From Planctomycetes bacterium B3_Pla (GTDB taxonomy: Bacteria; Planctomycetota; Phycisphaerae; Sedimentisphaerales; Anaerobacaceae), in the NCBI GenBank assembly GCA_005223045.1, contig NJBM01000008.1, positions 62,001-126,000 of the forward strand: 64,000 nt of DNA. The letters are read 5' to 3'. The notes beneath the pieces are model-generated. The model worked only from the letters and a program-made list of their open reading frames with translations. It did no database searches and was not told the DNA's origin. Below are positions 1 to 9,442 of the stretch, in pieces; position 1 is the first letter of the stretch, and every line of letters starts with the position of its first letter. Both the position numbers and the translations under genes were made by a program.

Positions 1-2
1 AA

Positions 3-1004
3 AACCTCACCCAGGCCGAGCGTGACACGCTCTATCAGGTGCGTTCCTTCAATCGGTTTCGCAAGACTTTTGTGGTATCCGTTATCGCCCAGTATTACAA
101 GGTCCTGCAGCGGCGTGAAGAAGCGAAGAATGCGCGAACGAATTATATCACTCTGGCCTGGGTCTCTGAGCGTGTCGAGAAATTAGCCAACGCCGGTTGG
201 GTGCCCCTGCTCGAGCTTGATGAGGCCAGGCAGAAAAAGCTGCAAGCTTCCAACATATATTCTCAGGCCCAAAAGAAGTATCAACAGGCGCTTGACGAGT
301 TCAAGATAACTCTGAGCTTACCCACTGCGAAGGAACTGCAATTGGATGAAAAAGAATTCGAAGCTCTCAGGGCGGCGGGAATGAGCGAGCCTGATTTTTC
401 GCAGGAGCAGGTCACCGAAGCTGCATTAGTGACGCGTCTCGATCTGGCTAATGGTGCCGACGCTGTCATCGATGCCCAGCGAAAAGTCTTTGTTGCCACA
501 GACAGCCTTCGAGCCGATGCAAGCCTGATCGGCACCGTCGGGGCTATTTCGGCAAGACGGGGCAATCGGCAGACTTTGGGATGGTTCAGAGAAGAATACG
601 GCGTCGGTCTGGAGCTTGACCTGCCCTTGGACAGGGTGCCGGAACAGAATGTTTATCGCAAGTCCCTGATAATGCTAAACCAGCGACAGCGAGAGTACGA
701 GCAAGCCTCCGACGTAGTGACTCTGGAAGTGCGCCAGGCCCATCGGGATTTGAGCGAAGCAGCCGAGCGTTATAAAGTGCTCTCGGAAGCTCTCGAATTA
801 GCTCAGCAGCGGTTCAACCGTACTTTTCTGCTGCTTCAGTACGGCAAGGCGAGCAGTCGTCGGGTGCTCCAGGCCCAGGGCGATTTGTTTGACGCTCAGA
901 ACGACGCAGCGCAGGCTCTGGTGGATTACACCCTGGCAACGTTGAATTTCTATCGCGACACAGGCGTGCTCCGCGTACGCCCCGACGGAATGTGGGAGCT
1001 TTAG
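3..1004 (+). CDS. TolC-like outer membrane efflux protein, 3' part
   Basis: The reading frame is open from the left edge, so the N-terminus lies outside the window and 333 codons are visible. It is rich in long amphipathic helices with heptad-like Ala/Leu/Gln patterns, for example 'EVRQAHRDLSEAAERYKV' and 'AQGDLFDAQNDAAQALVDY'. This is the layout of the alpha-barrel half of outer membrane efflux proteins (TolC/OEP family), which form the exit duct of tripartite pumps or type I secretion systems. The end resembles the family's usual C-terminus, 'DYTLATLNFYRDTGVL'. The partner membrane-fusion protein and pump are not visible and may lie upstream. No signal peptide can be checked. The family call is good; the substrate is unknown. 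Confidence 0.8.
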   Translation, partial: NLTQAERDTLYQVRSFNRFRKTFVVSVIAQYYKVLQRREEAKNARTNYITLAWVSERVEKLANAGWVPLLELDEARQKKLQASNIYSQAQKKYQQALDEFKITLSLPTAKELQLDEKEFEALRAAGMSEPDFSQEQVTEAALVTRLDLANGADAVIDAQRKVFVATDSLRADASLIGTVGAISARRGNRQTLGWFREEYGVGLELDLPLDRVPEQNVYRKSLIMLNQRQREYEQASDVVTLEVRQAHRDLSEAAERYKVLSEALELAQQRFNRTFLLLQYGKASSRRVLQAQGDLFDAQNDAAQALVDYTLATLNFYRDTGVLRVRPDGMWEL

Positions 1005-1229
1005 ATTCCAGCCAATGCCCCAATGATTGTCATTCCTGCGAAACCTGTCCTGAGCAAAGCCGAAGGAGCAGGAATCCAGAATCGAAGCGACCTGTTCTTA
1101 GGTGAGTACGCCCCGATACTCCACCAATCATAGCTTGGATAATACGATAAATTTTAGTGGATTTTACCTCGCATTTATTCTACGGTATGGCAAAAGATTG
1201 TTTTCTACCTCAATCAGGAGCCTAAAGAT
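1005..1229. other. Intergenic region with dispersed-repeat-like hairpin
   Basis: This 225-bp gap holds no gene. Near its start is an inverted repeat, ATTCCTGC at 1032-1039 and GCAGGAAT at 1068-1075. It encloses the segment 1044-1066, whose reverse complement closely resembles 43675-43696 elsewhere in the window, so it is probably a dispersed intergenic repeat. The rest is AT-rich and presumably carries the leuS promoter, although no convincing -35/-10 pair stood out. Confidence 0.5.
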
Positions 1230-1232
1230 TTG

Positions 1233-3797
1233 ATGTGTTCTAATAAGGGACTATACAGATTTAGTGAAATCGAGAAGAAATGGCAGCGTTTCTGGCAAGA
1301 GTCCAAGGTATTCAAGGCGAAAGACTGCGATGATTCCAGGCCCAAGTATTATGTGCTGGACATGTTTCCCTATCCGAGCGGCCAGGGTCTGCACGTGGGC
1401 CATCCGGAAGGTTATACCGCCAGCGACATAGTCGCCCGATACAAGAGAATGAAAGGCTTCAACGTCCTGCATCCTTTCGGCTGGGACGCTTTCGGCCTTC
1501 CCGCCGAGCAACATGCCATTCAGACCGGCACCGCGCCCGAGGCTACAACCCAAAAGAACATCGACAATATGCGCCGGCAGACCAAGTCCCTGGGTTTTAG
1601 CTACGATTGGGACAGGGAAGTCGCCACGACCGACCCGGGTTACTATAAATGGACGCAGTGGATTTTCCTGAAGCTCTTTAACAGCTACTTCGACGACGCC
1701 GATCAGAAAGCCAAACCGATTGAAGAGTTACACATTCCTGCCGGTCTAAGCGGCGACGAAAAACAGAAGTATATAGACAACCAGCGCCTGGCTTATGAGG
1801 CGGAAGTTCCTGTCAACTGGTGTCCGGAGCTGGGGACGGTCCTGGCTAATGAAGAAGTGATAGGGGGGCTGAGCGAGCGTGGGGGCCATCCGGTAATCAG
1901 AAAGCCGATGCGGCAGTGGATGCTCAGGATCACTAAATATGCCGAAAAGCTCCTGGACGATCTGGCCGAGGTGGACTGGCCGTACTCGATAAAGAAATTG
2001 CAGACGGACTGGATCGGCAAAAGCGTCGGGGCCGACGTCGATTTCGCTGTCGATGGTTTCGACGAGACCATTCGCGTATTCACGACCCGTCCCGACACCC
2101 TGTTCGGCGCGACCTATATGGTGATGGCGCCCGAGCATCCACTCGTAGATAAGATTGCCGCCGACGACAGAAGGGAGGCTGTTCAAAAATACCGTGACGA
2201 GGCGTCGCGCAAAAGCGATCTGGACAGGACCGACCTGGCGAAAGAGAAGACCGGCGAACCCATAGGTGCTTTCGCGATCAATCCCGTCAACGGCGAGAAT
2301 ATCCCGATATGGATAAGCGACTACGTGCTGATAAGCTATGGGACCGGCGTGATCATGGCGGTGCCGGCGCATGACGAGCGTGACTTCGAGTTCGCCACGA
2401 AATTCAATTTGCCGATCATTCCTGTTGTCGAGCCTCTGGATAGCGAACAGGCCGAATCGGTCAGGCAGGGTACGCTGTGTTTTGTCGGCGACGGCAGGGC
2501 GATCAACAGCGGGCAATTTGACGGCTTGAGCACGGCCGAGTTCAAGGAGCAAATCGCTAACTGGCTCGAACAGAAAGGATTGGGAAAGAAAGCCGTCAAC
2601 TACAAGCTGCGCGACTGGCTCTTTAGCAGGCAGCGTTACTGGGGTGAGCCGTTTCCGATTCTGCACACCGAAGACGGCCGCGTCATTGCGCTTTTGGAAG
2701 AAGATTTGCCGCTGAAGCTGCCGGCGGTCGAAAACTACAAACCCTCCGGAACGGGTGAGCCGCCGTTAGCCAATGCCGATGATTGGGTCGATGTAACGCT
2801 CGGCGACGGATCGAAAGCCAGACGCGAGACCGACACAATGCCTCAATGGGCCGGCAGTTGCTGGTATTATCTGCGGTATCTTGACCCTGATAACGACAAG
2901 TGCGGCTGGGATCCGGAGAAGGAAAAATACTGGATGGGCGACATCGGGGTAGATCTGTATATCGGCGGCGCCGAGCACGCGGTGCTGCACCTGTTGTATT
3001 CACGCTTCTGGCACAAACTCCTCTACGACTTAGGCTACGTCAGCACGAAAGAGCCTTTCAAGAAGCTCATCAACCAGGGAATGATTTTAGGCGAGGACGG
3101 CCAGAAGATGAGCAAGTCTCGCGGCAACGTGGTCAATCCCGACCAGGTCATCGCCAGTCACGGGGCCGATTCGATGCGGCTGTACGAGATGTTCATGGGG
3201 CCCCTGGAGGCGGTCAAGCCCTGGAACATGCAGGGAGTCGAAGGTGTACATCGGTTCCTGCAAAAGCTCTGGAAGCTGGTCGTCGAGAAGAATACCGGAC
3301 AGCTTGACGAGGTAGTGAAGGAAGTCGAGGCGGATGAGGCGACGCTCAGGCTGCTGAATCAGACGATCAAAAAAGTCGGCGACGATATCGAAAGCTTCGG
3401 CTTCAATACGGCAATAAGTGCGATGATGATTTTCGTCAACCATCTCGTCAAACAGACGGTCGTACCCAAATCGGCTGTTGAGAAGCTCGTTCTGATACTT
3501 GCGCCGTTTGCGCCTCATATCGCCGAGGAGCTCTGGGAGAAACTGGGCCACGCCGAGAGCCTCGCTTATGAGAGCTGGCCCGAATACGACAAAGAGCTTG
3601 TAAAGGAGAAAGAAATCGAGCTGGCGGTGCAAGTGAACGGCAAGGTGAAGGACAGGATAGTCGTCGCGGCCGATGCAGATGTAAAGTGGATAGAGGAGGA
3701 AGCTCAAAAATTGGAAAAGGTGAAAGCCGCCATGGGCGGCAAACCGGCCAGGAAGATTATCGTTGTCAAGCCAAGAATAGTCAGCATCACCACCTGA
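1233..3797 (+). CDS. leuS: Leucyl-tRNA synthetase
   Basis: This cytoplasmic class Ia synthetase charges tRNA-Leu with leucine. The product is about 854 residues, the normal bacterial length. The HIGH-type signature is 'HVGHPEGY' near residue 55 and the KMSKS loop is 'KMSKSRGN' near residue 630. The CP1 editing domain carries the threonine-rich '[14 protein letters not shown]'. The C-terminus has the usual '[11 protein letters not shown]' tRNA-binding domain. The frame also opens with TTG at 1230 immediately before ATG 1233. CAGGAG at 1215-1220 could serve either, so the start is uncertain by one codon. The CYTH gene follows after 18 bp, suggesting co-transcription. Confidence 0.97.
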   Translation: MCSNKGLYRFSEIEKKWQRFWQESKVFKAKDCDDSRPKYYVLDMFPYPSGQGLHVGHPEGYTASDIVARYKRMKGFNVLHPFGWDAFGLPAEQHAIQTGTAPEATTQKNIDNMRRQTKSLGFSYDWDREVATTDPGYYKWTQWIFLKLFNSYFDDADQKAKPIEELHIPAGLSGDEKQKYIDNQRLAYEAEVPVNWCPELGTVLANEEVIGGLSERGGHPVIRKPMRQWMLRITKYAEKLLDDLAEVDWPYSIKKLQTDWIGKSVGADVDFAVDGFDETIRVFTTRPDTLFGATYMVMAPEHPLVDKIAADDRREAVQKYRDEASRKSDLDRTDLAKEKTGEPIGAFAINPVNGENIPIWISDYVLISYGTGVIMAVPAHDERDFEFATKFNLPIIPVVEPLDSEQAESVRQGTLCFVGDGRAINSGQFDGLSTAEFKEQIANWLEQKGLGKKAVNYKLRDWLFSRQRYWGEPFPILHTEDGRVIALLEEDLPLKLPAVENYKPSGTGEPPLANADDWVDVTLGDGSKARRETDTMPQWAGSCWYYLRYLDPDNDKCGWDPEKEKYWMGDIGVDLYIGGAEHAVLHLLYSRFWHKLLYDLGYVSTKEPFKKLINQGMILGEDGQKMSKSRGNVVNPDQVIASHGADSMRLYEMFMGPLEAVKPWNMQGVEGVHRFLQKLWKLVVEKNTGQLDEVVKEVEADEATLRLLNQTIKKVGDDIESFGFNTAISAMMIFVNHLVKQTVVPKSAVEKLVLILAPFAPHIAEELWEKLGHAESLAYESWPEYDKELVKEKEIELAVQVNGKVKDRIVVAADADVKWIEEEAQKLEKVKAAMGGKPARKIIVVKPRIVSITT

Positions 3798-3815
3798 CCT
3801 TTTTCTCTTACGTTG

Positions 3816-4346
3816 ATGAGTGTAGAAATTGAAGCAAAGCTGAAAGTAGATTCCTTGCCGGAAATCGAGCGCAAGCTGGATGAAGCCGGCGCTGAATTCA
3901 TGGCAGAGCAGCAGCAAACTGATTACCATTTTGATGACGCCGGCGCGACTCTGACTACGAGTGACAGGTGTCTTCGATTGCGCCGACAGATGGTTGCCGG
4001 TAGCGAAGAGCACTTTCTCACTTACAAGGGCCCCAAAGAAAAGAGCAGCTTCAAAAAAAGAGTGGAGATCGAGACCGGGATTGACGATGCCGATTCGATG
4101 CGCAAGCTGCTCTCGGCATTGGGGTACGAAGAGACATTGGTGGTGGAGAAGAAACGTCGCCTTTGGCGGCTTGGCGGCTGCGAGGTCGCGTTGGATCGGT
4201 TGCCGCTGTTGGGTGATTTTGTTGAAATAGAAGGGCCGAATGATGAAGAAATCGCCAACGTGCAGAATCGTCTCGGATTGGAAACCTTGCCTCACATCCC
4301 GAAGAGTTACGCCCATTTAATGAAGGAAGAACAACGCAAAACATGA
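3816..4346 (+). CDS. CYTH domain protein (class IV adenylate cyclase / triphosphatase-like)
   Basis: The 176-residue product begins MSVEIEAK, giving the ExExK signature of CYTH-fold enzymes at residues 4-8. Further charged strands follow, such as 'RCLRLRR' and 'LTYKGPK', and a late 'FVEIEGP' strand, as expected for the eight-stranded tunnel that binds triphosphate and divalent metal. Family members are class IV adenylate cyclases (CyaB) or inorganic/thiamine triphosphatases, and the sequence alone does not decide between them. The stop overlaps the start of the next gene (ATGA at 4343-4346), so translation of the two is probably coupled. ATG 3816 was chosen over the preceding TTG. Confidence 0.85.
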   Translation: MSVEIEAKLKVDSLPEIERKLDEAGAEFMAEQQQTDYHFDDAGATLTTSDRCLRLRRQMVAGSEEHFLTYKGPKEKSSFKKRVEIETGIDDADSMRKLLSALGYEETLVVEKKRRLWRLGGCEVALDRLPLLGDFVEIEGPNDEEIANVQNRLGLETLPHIPKSYAHLMKEEQRKT

Positions 4347-5287
4347 GACCGGACGACGGCTATATCGCATATATTGTAAACCCCAAGGCGGGTGCTAGCA
4401 GCAGCAAACTGACGGGACGCCGGTTTGAACAGTACCTCGTCAAGAAGGGATTCGGAGTCAAGGTCAGCATAACGAAGTCATTGGAGCACGCCTGCGAGCT
4501 GGCTACCAATGCCGGAATTGACTATGATTGTGCGCTGGTCGTTGCCGTCGGGGGCGACGGCACAATCAGAGAAGTCGCGCACGGCCTGGAAGGCAGCGAC
4601 AAGCCGCTGCTGATAGTGCCTCACGGAACGGAAAACCTGCTGGCCAATGAATTGGGTTTTGACGAAACACTCAAAACGCTCATAAGAACGTTCGAGGCCG
4701 AGTATGTCCGACCTCTGGACCTTGGGCAGGCGAACGGCAAGTGTTTCACTTCTATTGCAGGTTTCGGCTTCGATGGCGCCGTCGTCAAGTGGGTCAGTGA
4801 GCAGAGAGACGGACATATTCATCATTTCGATTACTTCTGGCCGATATGGCGAACGTTCTGGAGCTACAGATTTGATCCTATGAGAGTCGAGGTCGACGGC
4901 GAAGAGATCTTTGACGGTCCCGGCCTGGTCTTTGTCGGAAATATTTCTCGATACGCGGTAGGCCTGCAGATATTGCACTACGCGGATTTCGGCGACGGCC
5001 TGCTGGACGTGTGCATTTACAAATGCGCATCTCAGCTTCACTTAGCCAAGCACTCGCTGATGACTATCTTCAAGCGCCATGCCGATTGCGGCGACGTAAT
5101 CTATCGCCAGGGCAAGAACATTGCCGTCAGTTCCGACGTGGCCGGCATACAGACGGAAATTGACGGCGACCCTGGCCCGGCATTGCCGGTAAAGATCAAC
5201 GTAATACGCCATGCGGTAAACTGCATAGTCCCGGAAGGCGCCAAGCCGGCAGGCATAAGAACGAGAATTATCAGGGCAATAGGGTAA
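4343..5287 (+). CDS. Diacylglycerol kinase-family lipid kinase (DagK/YegS type)
   Basis: This 314-residue protein has the nucleotide-binding motifs of the DAGK catalytic family: 'NPKAG' near residue 13 and GGDGT at residues 70-74. A 'PHGTENLLA' loop and a 'GFGFDG' motif follow, as in YegS/BmrU/DgkB proteins. It probably phosphorylates a lipid alcohol at the cytoplasmic face of the membrane, as diacylglycerol kinase or a related sphingoid/lipid kinase. It overlaps the upstream CYTH gene by 4 bp and is followed by kdsA 85 bp later, so it sits in an envelope-lipid context. The substrate cannot be fixed from the sequence. Confidence 0.88.
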   Translation: MRPDDGYIAYIVNPKAGASSSKLTGRRFEQYLVKKGFGVKVSITKSLEHACELATNAGIDYDCALVVAVGGDGTIREVAHGLEGSDKPLLIVPHGTENLLANELGFDETLKTLIRTFEAEYVRPLDLGQANGKCFTSIAGFGFDGAVVKWVSEQRDGHIHHFDYFWPIWRTFWSYRFDPMRVEVDGEEIFDGPGLVFVGNISRYAVGLQILHYADFGDGLLDVCIYKCASQLHLAKHSLMTIFKRHADCGDVIYRQGKNIAVSSDVAGIQTEIDGDPGPALPVKINVIRHAVNCIVPEGAKPAGIRTRIIRAIG

Positions 5288-5372
5288 GAATACATTTGAG
5301 TCTCCGGACAGGCAATTGCCGGGCAGAGACCGGGAGCACACACCAGAATTCTCGATTTAAGGTATTAGCAGA

Positions 5373-6188
5373 ATGAATTTCAAAATTGGCGGCGTCGAAA
5401 TCGGTTTGGAAGCTCCCCTGTTCGTAATGGCAGGGCCTTGTGTGATTGAAAGCAAAGCCTGCTGTTTGGATATTGCCGGCAAACTGCTCGCCATTGGCCG
5501 AAGGACCGACACGCCGATCATTTTCAAAGCCAGCTTTGACAAGGCAAATCGCTCCAGCCTGCATAGCTTTCGAGGGCCCGGTATAGACAAGGGCCTGGAG
5601 ATTCTTGCGGCGGTTCGTCAGGATACCGGCTTGCCTGTAATGACTGACGTACACGAACCTGCCCAGGCCGCTTTGGCCGCGGAGGTTGTCGATTGTCTGC
5701 AGGTACCCGCTTTTCTGTGCAGGCAGACCGATTTACTTTGTGCATGTGCTCGAACAGGCAAGCCCGTCAACGTCAAGAAGGGCCAGTTTCTATCGCCCGT
5801 AGAGATGCAAAACGTCGTCGAGAAGATTCGCGCCTCCGGCAACGAAAAAATAGCCCTTACAGAGCGCGGGACGTTTTTCGGATATAATCGGTTAGTCAGC
5901 GACATGACTGCCATTGAGATTATGAAAAGGCTCGGCTGCCCGGTCATATTTGACGCCACGCACAGCACCCAGCAGCCCGGAGGGCTCGGCGACGCCAGCG
6001 CGGGCCGACGCGAAATGGCGCCGATACTTGCCAAAGCGGCGGTCGCGGCCGGCGCAGACGGTCTTTTCATTGAGGTCCATACCGATCCTGAGAAGTCAAA
6101 ATCGGATGCCGCCTGTATAATGCCGTTAGACTGGCTGGAAGAATTGCTGACAGTCTGCAAAAGAATATTCAGCGCTGTGCGGGGGTGA
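5373..6188 (+). CDS. kdsA: 3-deoxy-D-manno-octulosonate 8-phosphate synthase
   Basis: KdsA condenses phosphoenolpyruvate with arabinose 5-phosphate to give KDO-8-phosphate, the first committed step of KDO synthesis for lipopolysaccharide. The product has 271 residues and shows 'AGPCVIES' (residues 20-27), 'FKASFDKANRSS', 'TDVHEP' and 'FDATHSTQQPGG'. Cys23 in 'AGPCVIES' marks the metal-dependent class; the metal-independent E. coli type has Asn here. Its presence implies a KDO-containing outer membrane. The radical SAM gene starts 4 bp after the stop, so the two are likely in one transcript. Confidence 0.95.
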   Translation: MNFKIGGVEIGLEAPLFVMAGPCVIESKACCLDIAGKLLAIGRRTDTPIIFKASFDKANRSSLHSFRGPGIDKGLEILAAVRQDTGLPVMTDVHEPAQAALAAEVVDCLQVPAFLCRQTDLLCACARTGKPVNVKKGQFLSPVEMQNVVEKIRASGNEKIALTERGTFFGYNRLVSDMTAIEIMKRLGCPVIFDATHSTQQPGGLGDASAGRREMAPILAKAAVAAGADGLFIEVHTDPEKSKSDAACIMPLDWLEELLTVCKRIFSAVRG

Positions 6189-6192
6189 GAAG

Positions 6193-7149
6193 ATGACTGC
6201 CGAGAGAAAATACTTGTACGGCCCCGTGCCCTCGCGCAGGCTGGGATTAAGCTACGGCGTCGATATCGTGCCGCTCAAAATTTGCACGCTGGATTGCGTC
6301 TATTGCCAGCTCGGAAGAAGCATCCGGAAAACCGTTGAGAGAAAGGAGTACGTGCCTGTCGAGCCGGTTTTAGCCGAACTGAGCGAAGCACTGACAGATG
6401 GTTCGGAAGCGGACTTTATCACGATAGCCGGCTCCGGGGAACCTACCTTGAACTCGCGGCTTGGCGAACTCATAGACGGCATAAAGCATCTCACCGATAT
6501 TCCCGTGGCAATATTAACCAACGGGACTCTGCTGTACAGGCAGGATGTCCGAGCCGATTGTGCAAAGGTGGACGTGGCGCTGCCTTCGCTTGACGCCGGC
6601 GATGAGCAGACATTTAAGAAAATCGACCGCCCACACCCAACGATTAGTATTGAAACGGTGATTTCTGGATTGTGTTCGTTTCGGCAGGAATTCGCCGGGC
6701 AGATATGGCTCGAGGTTTTTTTCGTCGATTCTATAAATACCGGGCCGGAACAAATTGCCAAAATAAAAGATGCGATAAGGCGCATTCGTCCCGACAAAGT
6801 CCAGCTCAACACCGCAATCCGGCCGACCGCCGAGTCGAACGTTGTGAAGCTCGATGCCGGGAAGTTGCACGATATAGCGAAACAGTTGGGCCCGGAGTGT
6901 GAGGTTGTTGCCGATTTCTCGACAGAGCCAAGCGACGAGGATGCTTTGGGACTGAATTGCGCGACGCGCAGCAAAACACAGACCCTCTTATCAATGCTAA
7001 AACGCAGGCCCTGCTCGCTGTGTGATCTGTGCACAGGCCTGGCCATAAGCGAAACCGAAGTGTTGCGGCACATCAGCGAGCTTGAGCAGGGCGGGCTGAT
7101 TTCATCCGAACGGAAGGGCGGAAAAGTTTTTTTCAAAGCTTTGTCCTGA
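6193..7149 (+). CDS. Radical SAM protein (COG0731-like) with C-terminal winged helix
   Basis: The 318-residue protein opens with 'YGPVPSRRLG' and then CTLDCVYC (Cys31, Cys35, Cys38), the CX3CX2C cluster motif that binds the [4Fe-4S] used for S-adenosylmethionine cleavage. 'GSGEPTLN' is the usual SAM-binding region. The last 70 residues, from about 245, read as a winged helix ('AISETEVLRHISELEQGGL'), a DNA- or RNA-binding style domain not needed for the core reaction. COG0731 members are often annotated as wybutosine-like or Fe-S oxidoreductases, but bacterial ones have no agreed function. It follows kdsA almost without a gap and has a GAGAAG-type ribosome site. Confidence 0.85.
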   Translation: MTAERKYLYGPVPSRRLGLSYGVDIVPLKICTLDCVYCQLGRSIRKTVERKEYVPVEPVLAELSEALTDGSEADFITIAGSGEPTLNSRLGELIDGIKHLTDIPVAILTNGTLLYRQDVRADCAKVDVALPSLDAGDEQTFKKIDRPHPTISIETVISGLCSFRQEFAGQIWLEVFFVDSINTGPEQIAKIKDAIRRIRPDKVQLNTAIRPTAESNVVKLDAGKLHDIAKQLGPECEVVADFSTEPSDEDALGLNCATRSKTQTLLSMLKRRPCSLCDLCTGLAISETEVLRHISELEQGGLISSERKGGKVFFKALS

Positions 7150-7406
7150 GAATGCGCATAGCCGCTGAGCGGTTGTTGAACACTACATTTCTTCAAAATA
7201 TCCTCTAAATTCGCGCGTATTGACCCTCAATTTGTAAAGCTGGGAGTCTTATTGGCCGATAAAAGCGTTGTAGCGTTTTTCAAAGCACTGATTTTATCGC
7301 GCTTGCTGAAGAAAAACTGAGATTTCTACTTCAGTAAGCCGATTTTAGGCCGATAAGGAAATATAGTCGCCCACGGGAAGTACGCTGCAGAGCATTACTT
7401 GCCGAT
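7150..7406. other. Intergenic region, no gene seen
   Basis: These 257 bp contain no convincing coding sequence. GGCCGATAA occurs twice (about 7254 and 7351), a short direct repeat of unknown meaning. No clean promoter or terminator was found. Confidence 0.4.
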
Positions 7407-7664
7407 ATGTTTTGTCGGATTGCAATGGGAAGAATGAAGCGACAACTGATTCTGAACAAGGGAACACAGAAGTTTGTTTTTCGCTACGAGAACGGCAATG
7501 AGGATGAGCTTCTCGATGCCCTGATTGATCAGGCCAAGGATAGACACACGGATTTTGATTGGTTTGATGCCGCCGTACTGAGTTTCAAGCTGACGCAGTC
7601 GCTTATGGGCCAGGCCGACGAACTATTGAGTGAAAATACGGATGTTCAGGTTCACACAAATTAG
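7407..7664 (+). CDS. Small conserved-looking hypothetical protein
   Basis: I do not recognise this 85-residue product. It is acidic in the middle ('YENGNEDELLDALIDQAKD') and helix-rich with no signal peptide or membrane segment, so it is probably a small soluble cytoplasmic protein. Codon use resembles that of its neighbours. The start is uncertain, with ATG codons at 7407, 7425 and 7434 and no strong ribosome site for any. It lies 66 bp upstream of the Xer recombinase gene on the same strand and might share its transcript. Confidence 0.55.
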   Translation: MFCRIAMGRMKRQLILNKGTQKFVFRYENGNEDELLDALIDQAKDRHTDFDWFDAAVLSFKLTQSLMGQADELLSENTDVQVHTN

Positions 7665-7730
7665 CCCGGGGGCGGCAGCCGTAAAGCAAACGAGTGCTAT
7701 TGTGATTAGAAGGTGAAGGAAACCTGTGAA

Positions 7731-8774
7731 ATGATTAAACAAACAGATAGACACATTATGGAAGAAAGTACGATCATCCCGAAGTTCCTGGATTACCTGA
7801 AATATGAAAGGCGATTCTCGGAACACACGGCCAAGTGCTACGGCGCGGATTTGTCGCAGTTTGGTGAGTTTCTCAAAGGTGGATCTGACGCCGGCGGGCG
7901 GCATGACGAGCCGATTCCGCCGGACCATCACGAAGGTGGATCGCAGCAGGCAGTAGCCGTGGCGACAAAGGTGCAGGTTGAGGTTGACCAGTTGCTGCTT
8001 TCGGTGCAGACGGACTCGATCAGGACTTACCTGACCTTTCTGAATGAAAAACAGTACTCGAAGGCCACCATAGCCCGCAAGCTCGCAACGCTTCGCAGCT
8101 TCTATAAATTCCTCGTCAAGAGGGAACACGTTGCCTCGAATCCGGTTGTCTCGATCAGAACGCCGAAGCAGGAGAAGAAGCTGCCTCGATTCCTTGAGTT
8201 CGAAGAAGTAAAACAGCTGCTCGATACGCCCCCGATGAATACATGGCTGGGCGCAAGAGACAGAGCCATCCTGGAGACACTCTACAGCACGGGAATCAGA
8301 GTCAGTGAGCTGGTCGCCCTGAACATGGACGACATTGACTTCCTTGGTGAGGTGGTGCACGTCAGAGGCAAAGGCAAGAAGGAGAGAATCGCCCCCATCG
8401 GCTCGTCCGCTCTGCAGGTCATACAGCACTACATGGAATACAGAAACAAACGGGCCCAAAGCAACGGCAATTTTGATGCAAGAGTCCTGTTCGTTAACAA
8501 GCACGGGCGGCGACTCAGCACTCGCAGTGTTCGCCGTAAGATGGACAAGTATCTAAAAATGGCCGGCCTGGATCCGGCGATCAGCCCCCATACGTTGCGG
8601 CACAGCTTTGCGACTCACATGCTAAACAACGGCGCCGATTTGAGAAGCGTCCAGGAGCTGCTGGGCCATCAGTCGCTGTCCACAACGCAGGTGTACACGC
8701 ATTTGAGCACTACCCGGATCAAAGAGGTGTACGACGGCGCCCATCCGCGAAATAATGGGCATGACGACGACTAA
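7731..8774 (+). CDS. Tyrosine recombinase XerC/XerD type
   Basis: Xer recombinases resolve chromosome dimers at dif by strand exchange through a catalytic tyrosine. The product is about 347 residues. The catalytic residues are visible: Arg190 in 'STGIRVSELV', His287 and Arg290 in 'HTLRHSFATH', His313 in 'LLGHQSLS' and Tyr322 in 'TQVYTHLS'. The N-terminal SAM-like core-binding domain is present. It is interrupted by a Gly/His/Pro-rich insertion at about residues 51-91 that is not in typical Xer proteins, which are near 300 residues. GTG 7713 and ATG 7758 are alternative starts; AAGGA at 7716-7720 favours 7731. There is no nearby mobile-element cargo, so a housekeeping Xer role is more likely than phage integration. 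Confidence 0.9.
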   Translation: MIKQTDRHIMEESTIIPKFLDYLKYERRFSEHTAKCYGADLSQFGEFLKGGSDAGGRHDEPIPPDHHEGGSQQAVAVATKVQVEVDQLLLSVQTDSIRTYLTFLNEKQYSKATIARKLATLRSFYKFLVKREHVASNPVVSIRTPKQEKKLPRFLEFEEVKQLLDTPPMNTWLGARDRAILETLYSTGIRVSELVALNMDDIDFLGEVVHVRGKGKKERIAPIGSSALQVIQHYMEYRNKRAQSNGNFDARVLFVNKHGRRLSTRSVRRKMDKYLKMAGLDPAISPHTLRHSFATHMLNNGADLRSVQELLGHQSLSTTQVYTHLSTTRIKEVYDGAHPRNNGHDDD

Positions 8775-8806
8775 GTGTAAAATCCCCAATGAAAAGATTG
8801 TATTGT

Positions 8807-8842
8807 GAAAACCTTCGGAATCCGTGCGGAGGTTTTCTTTTT
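8807..8842 (+). terminator. Rho-independent terminator after the Xer gene
   Basis: GAAAACCT (8807-8814) pairs with AGGTTTTC (8830-8837), with partial extension of the stem by the CGG/CCG bases between, and is followed directly by five T. It lies 32 bp after the recombinase stop and before the convergent lipoprotein gene. Confidence 0.8.
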
Positions 8843-8850
8843 GCGCAAAT

Positions 8851-9378
8851 TCATTCCGGCTGCGCAAGCGTAAACTCGGACGAGAGACGCATGCCGTTCG
8901 GACACATACATGTTACTTGCAGTATATGGCTGCGCTCGCGCGATTGCTCGACGGTCAGAGTGAACTCGTATGCCCGCAGGAAATCGCGCCAGTATTCATT
9001 GTTCTTGAGCGGATCGTTCAGGTCGAGATGAGGCCATATCTTGATTCTTTTTCCCTTTGGCTCAGACGATCGCGGCACCTGCTGATACAGCTCGAAACGA
9101 AACCTGGCGGGCGACTTTACGTGTGAACCGGATGAGTCGAGCAGAGACACGTACAAACGTATTTCTGATTGCCGGGCGTCGCCAAGACCAACGTATTCGG
9201 TTAGCGGCATAATGTCAACCTTCACAGGAGCAAAGCGGGCATAGGAAGCGACGGTGTTGGGATCGTTATCAATCGCAGTCGAAGACCCACCGGACATCTG
9301 GCAGCCGGCATTGGCAAACAGGCAAACGAACGCAAGCCCTGAAAATATCACACACATTGATCTGATGCTAACTTTCAT
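8851..9378 (-). CDS. Hypothetical lipoprotein
   Basis: The 175-residue product starts with a basic residue, a hydrophobic stretch and a lipobox 'FANAGC' (Cys25), so it should be lipid-anchored after signal peptidase II cleavage. The mature part has 'LTEYVGLGDARQSEIRLYVSLLDSSG' spread over beta-rich sequence and ends in 'CPNGMRLSSEF'. The pattern resembles small planctomycete lipoproteins of unknown role. It is convergent with the Xer gene and separated from it by a terminator. No enzyme motif is visible. Confidence 0.7.
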   Translation of the reverse strand: MKVSIRSMCVIFSGLAFVCLFANAGCQMSGGSSTAIDNDPNTVASYARFAPVKVDIMPLTEYVGLGDARQSEIRLYVSLLDSSGSHVKSPARFRFELYQQVPRSSEPKGKRIKIWPHLDLNDPLKNNEYWRDFLRAYEFTLTVEQSRERSHILQVTCMCPNGMRLSSEFTLAQPE

Positions 9379-9442
9379 TTGTCGATAACTCGCTGAATCT
9401 AATAGAAATCACAATTAACATACGGCAGCCGAACGCCGGCGC

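Noticed and set aside
3087-4316. 409-codon open frame on the minus strand
   Set aside because: It is antisense to leuS and the CYTH gene, which carry clear family motifs; its translation has no recognised domain.
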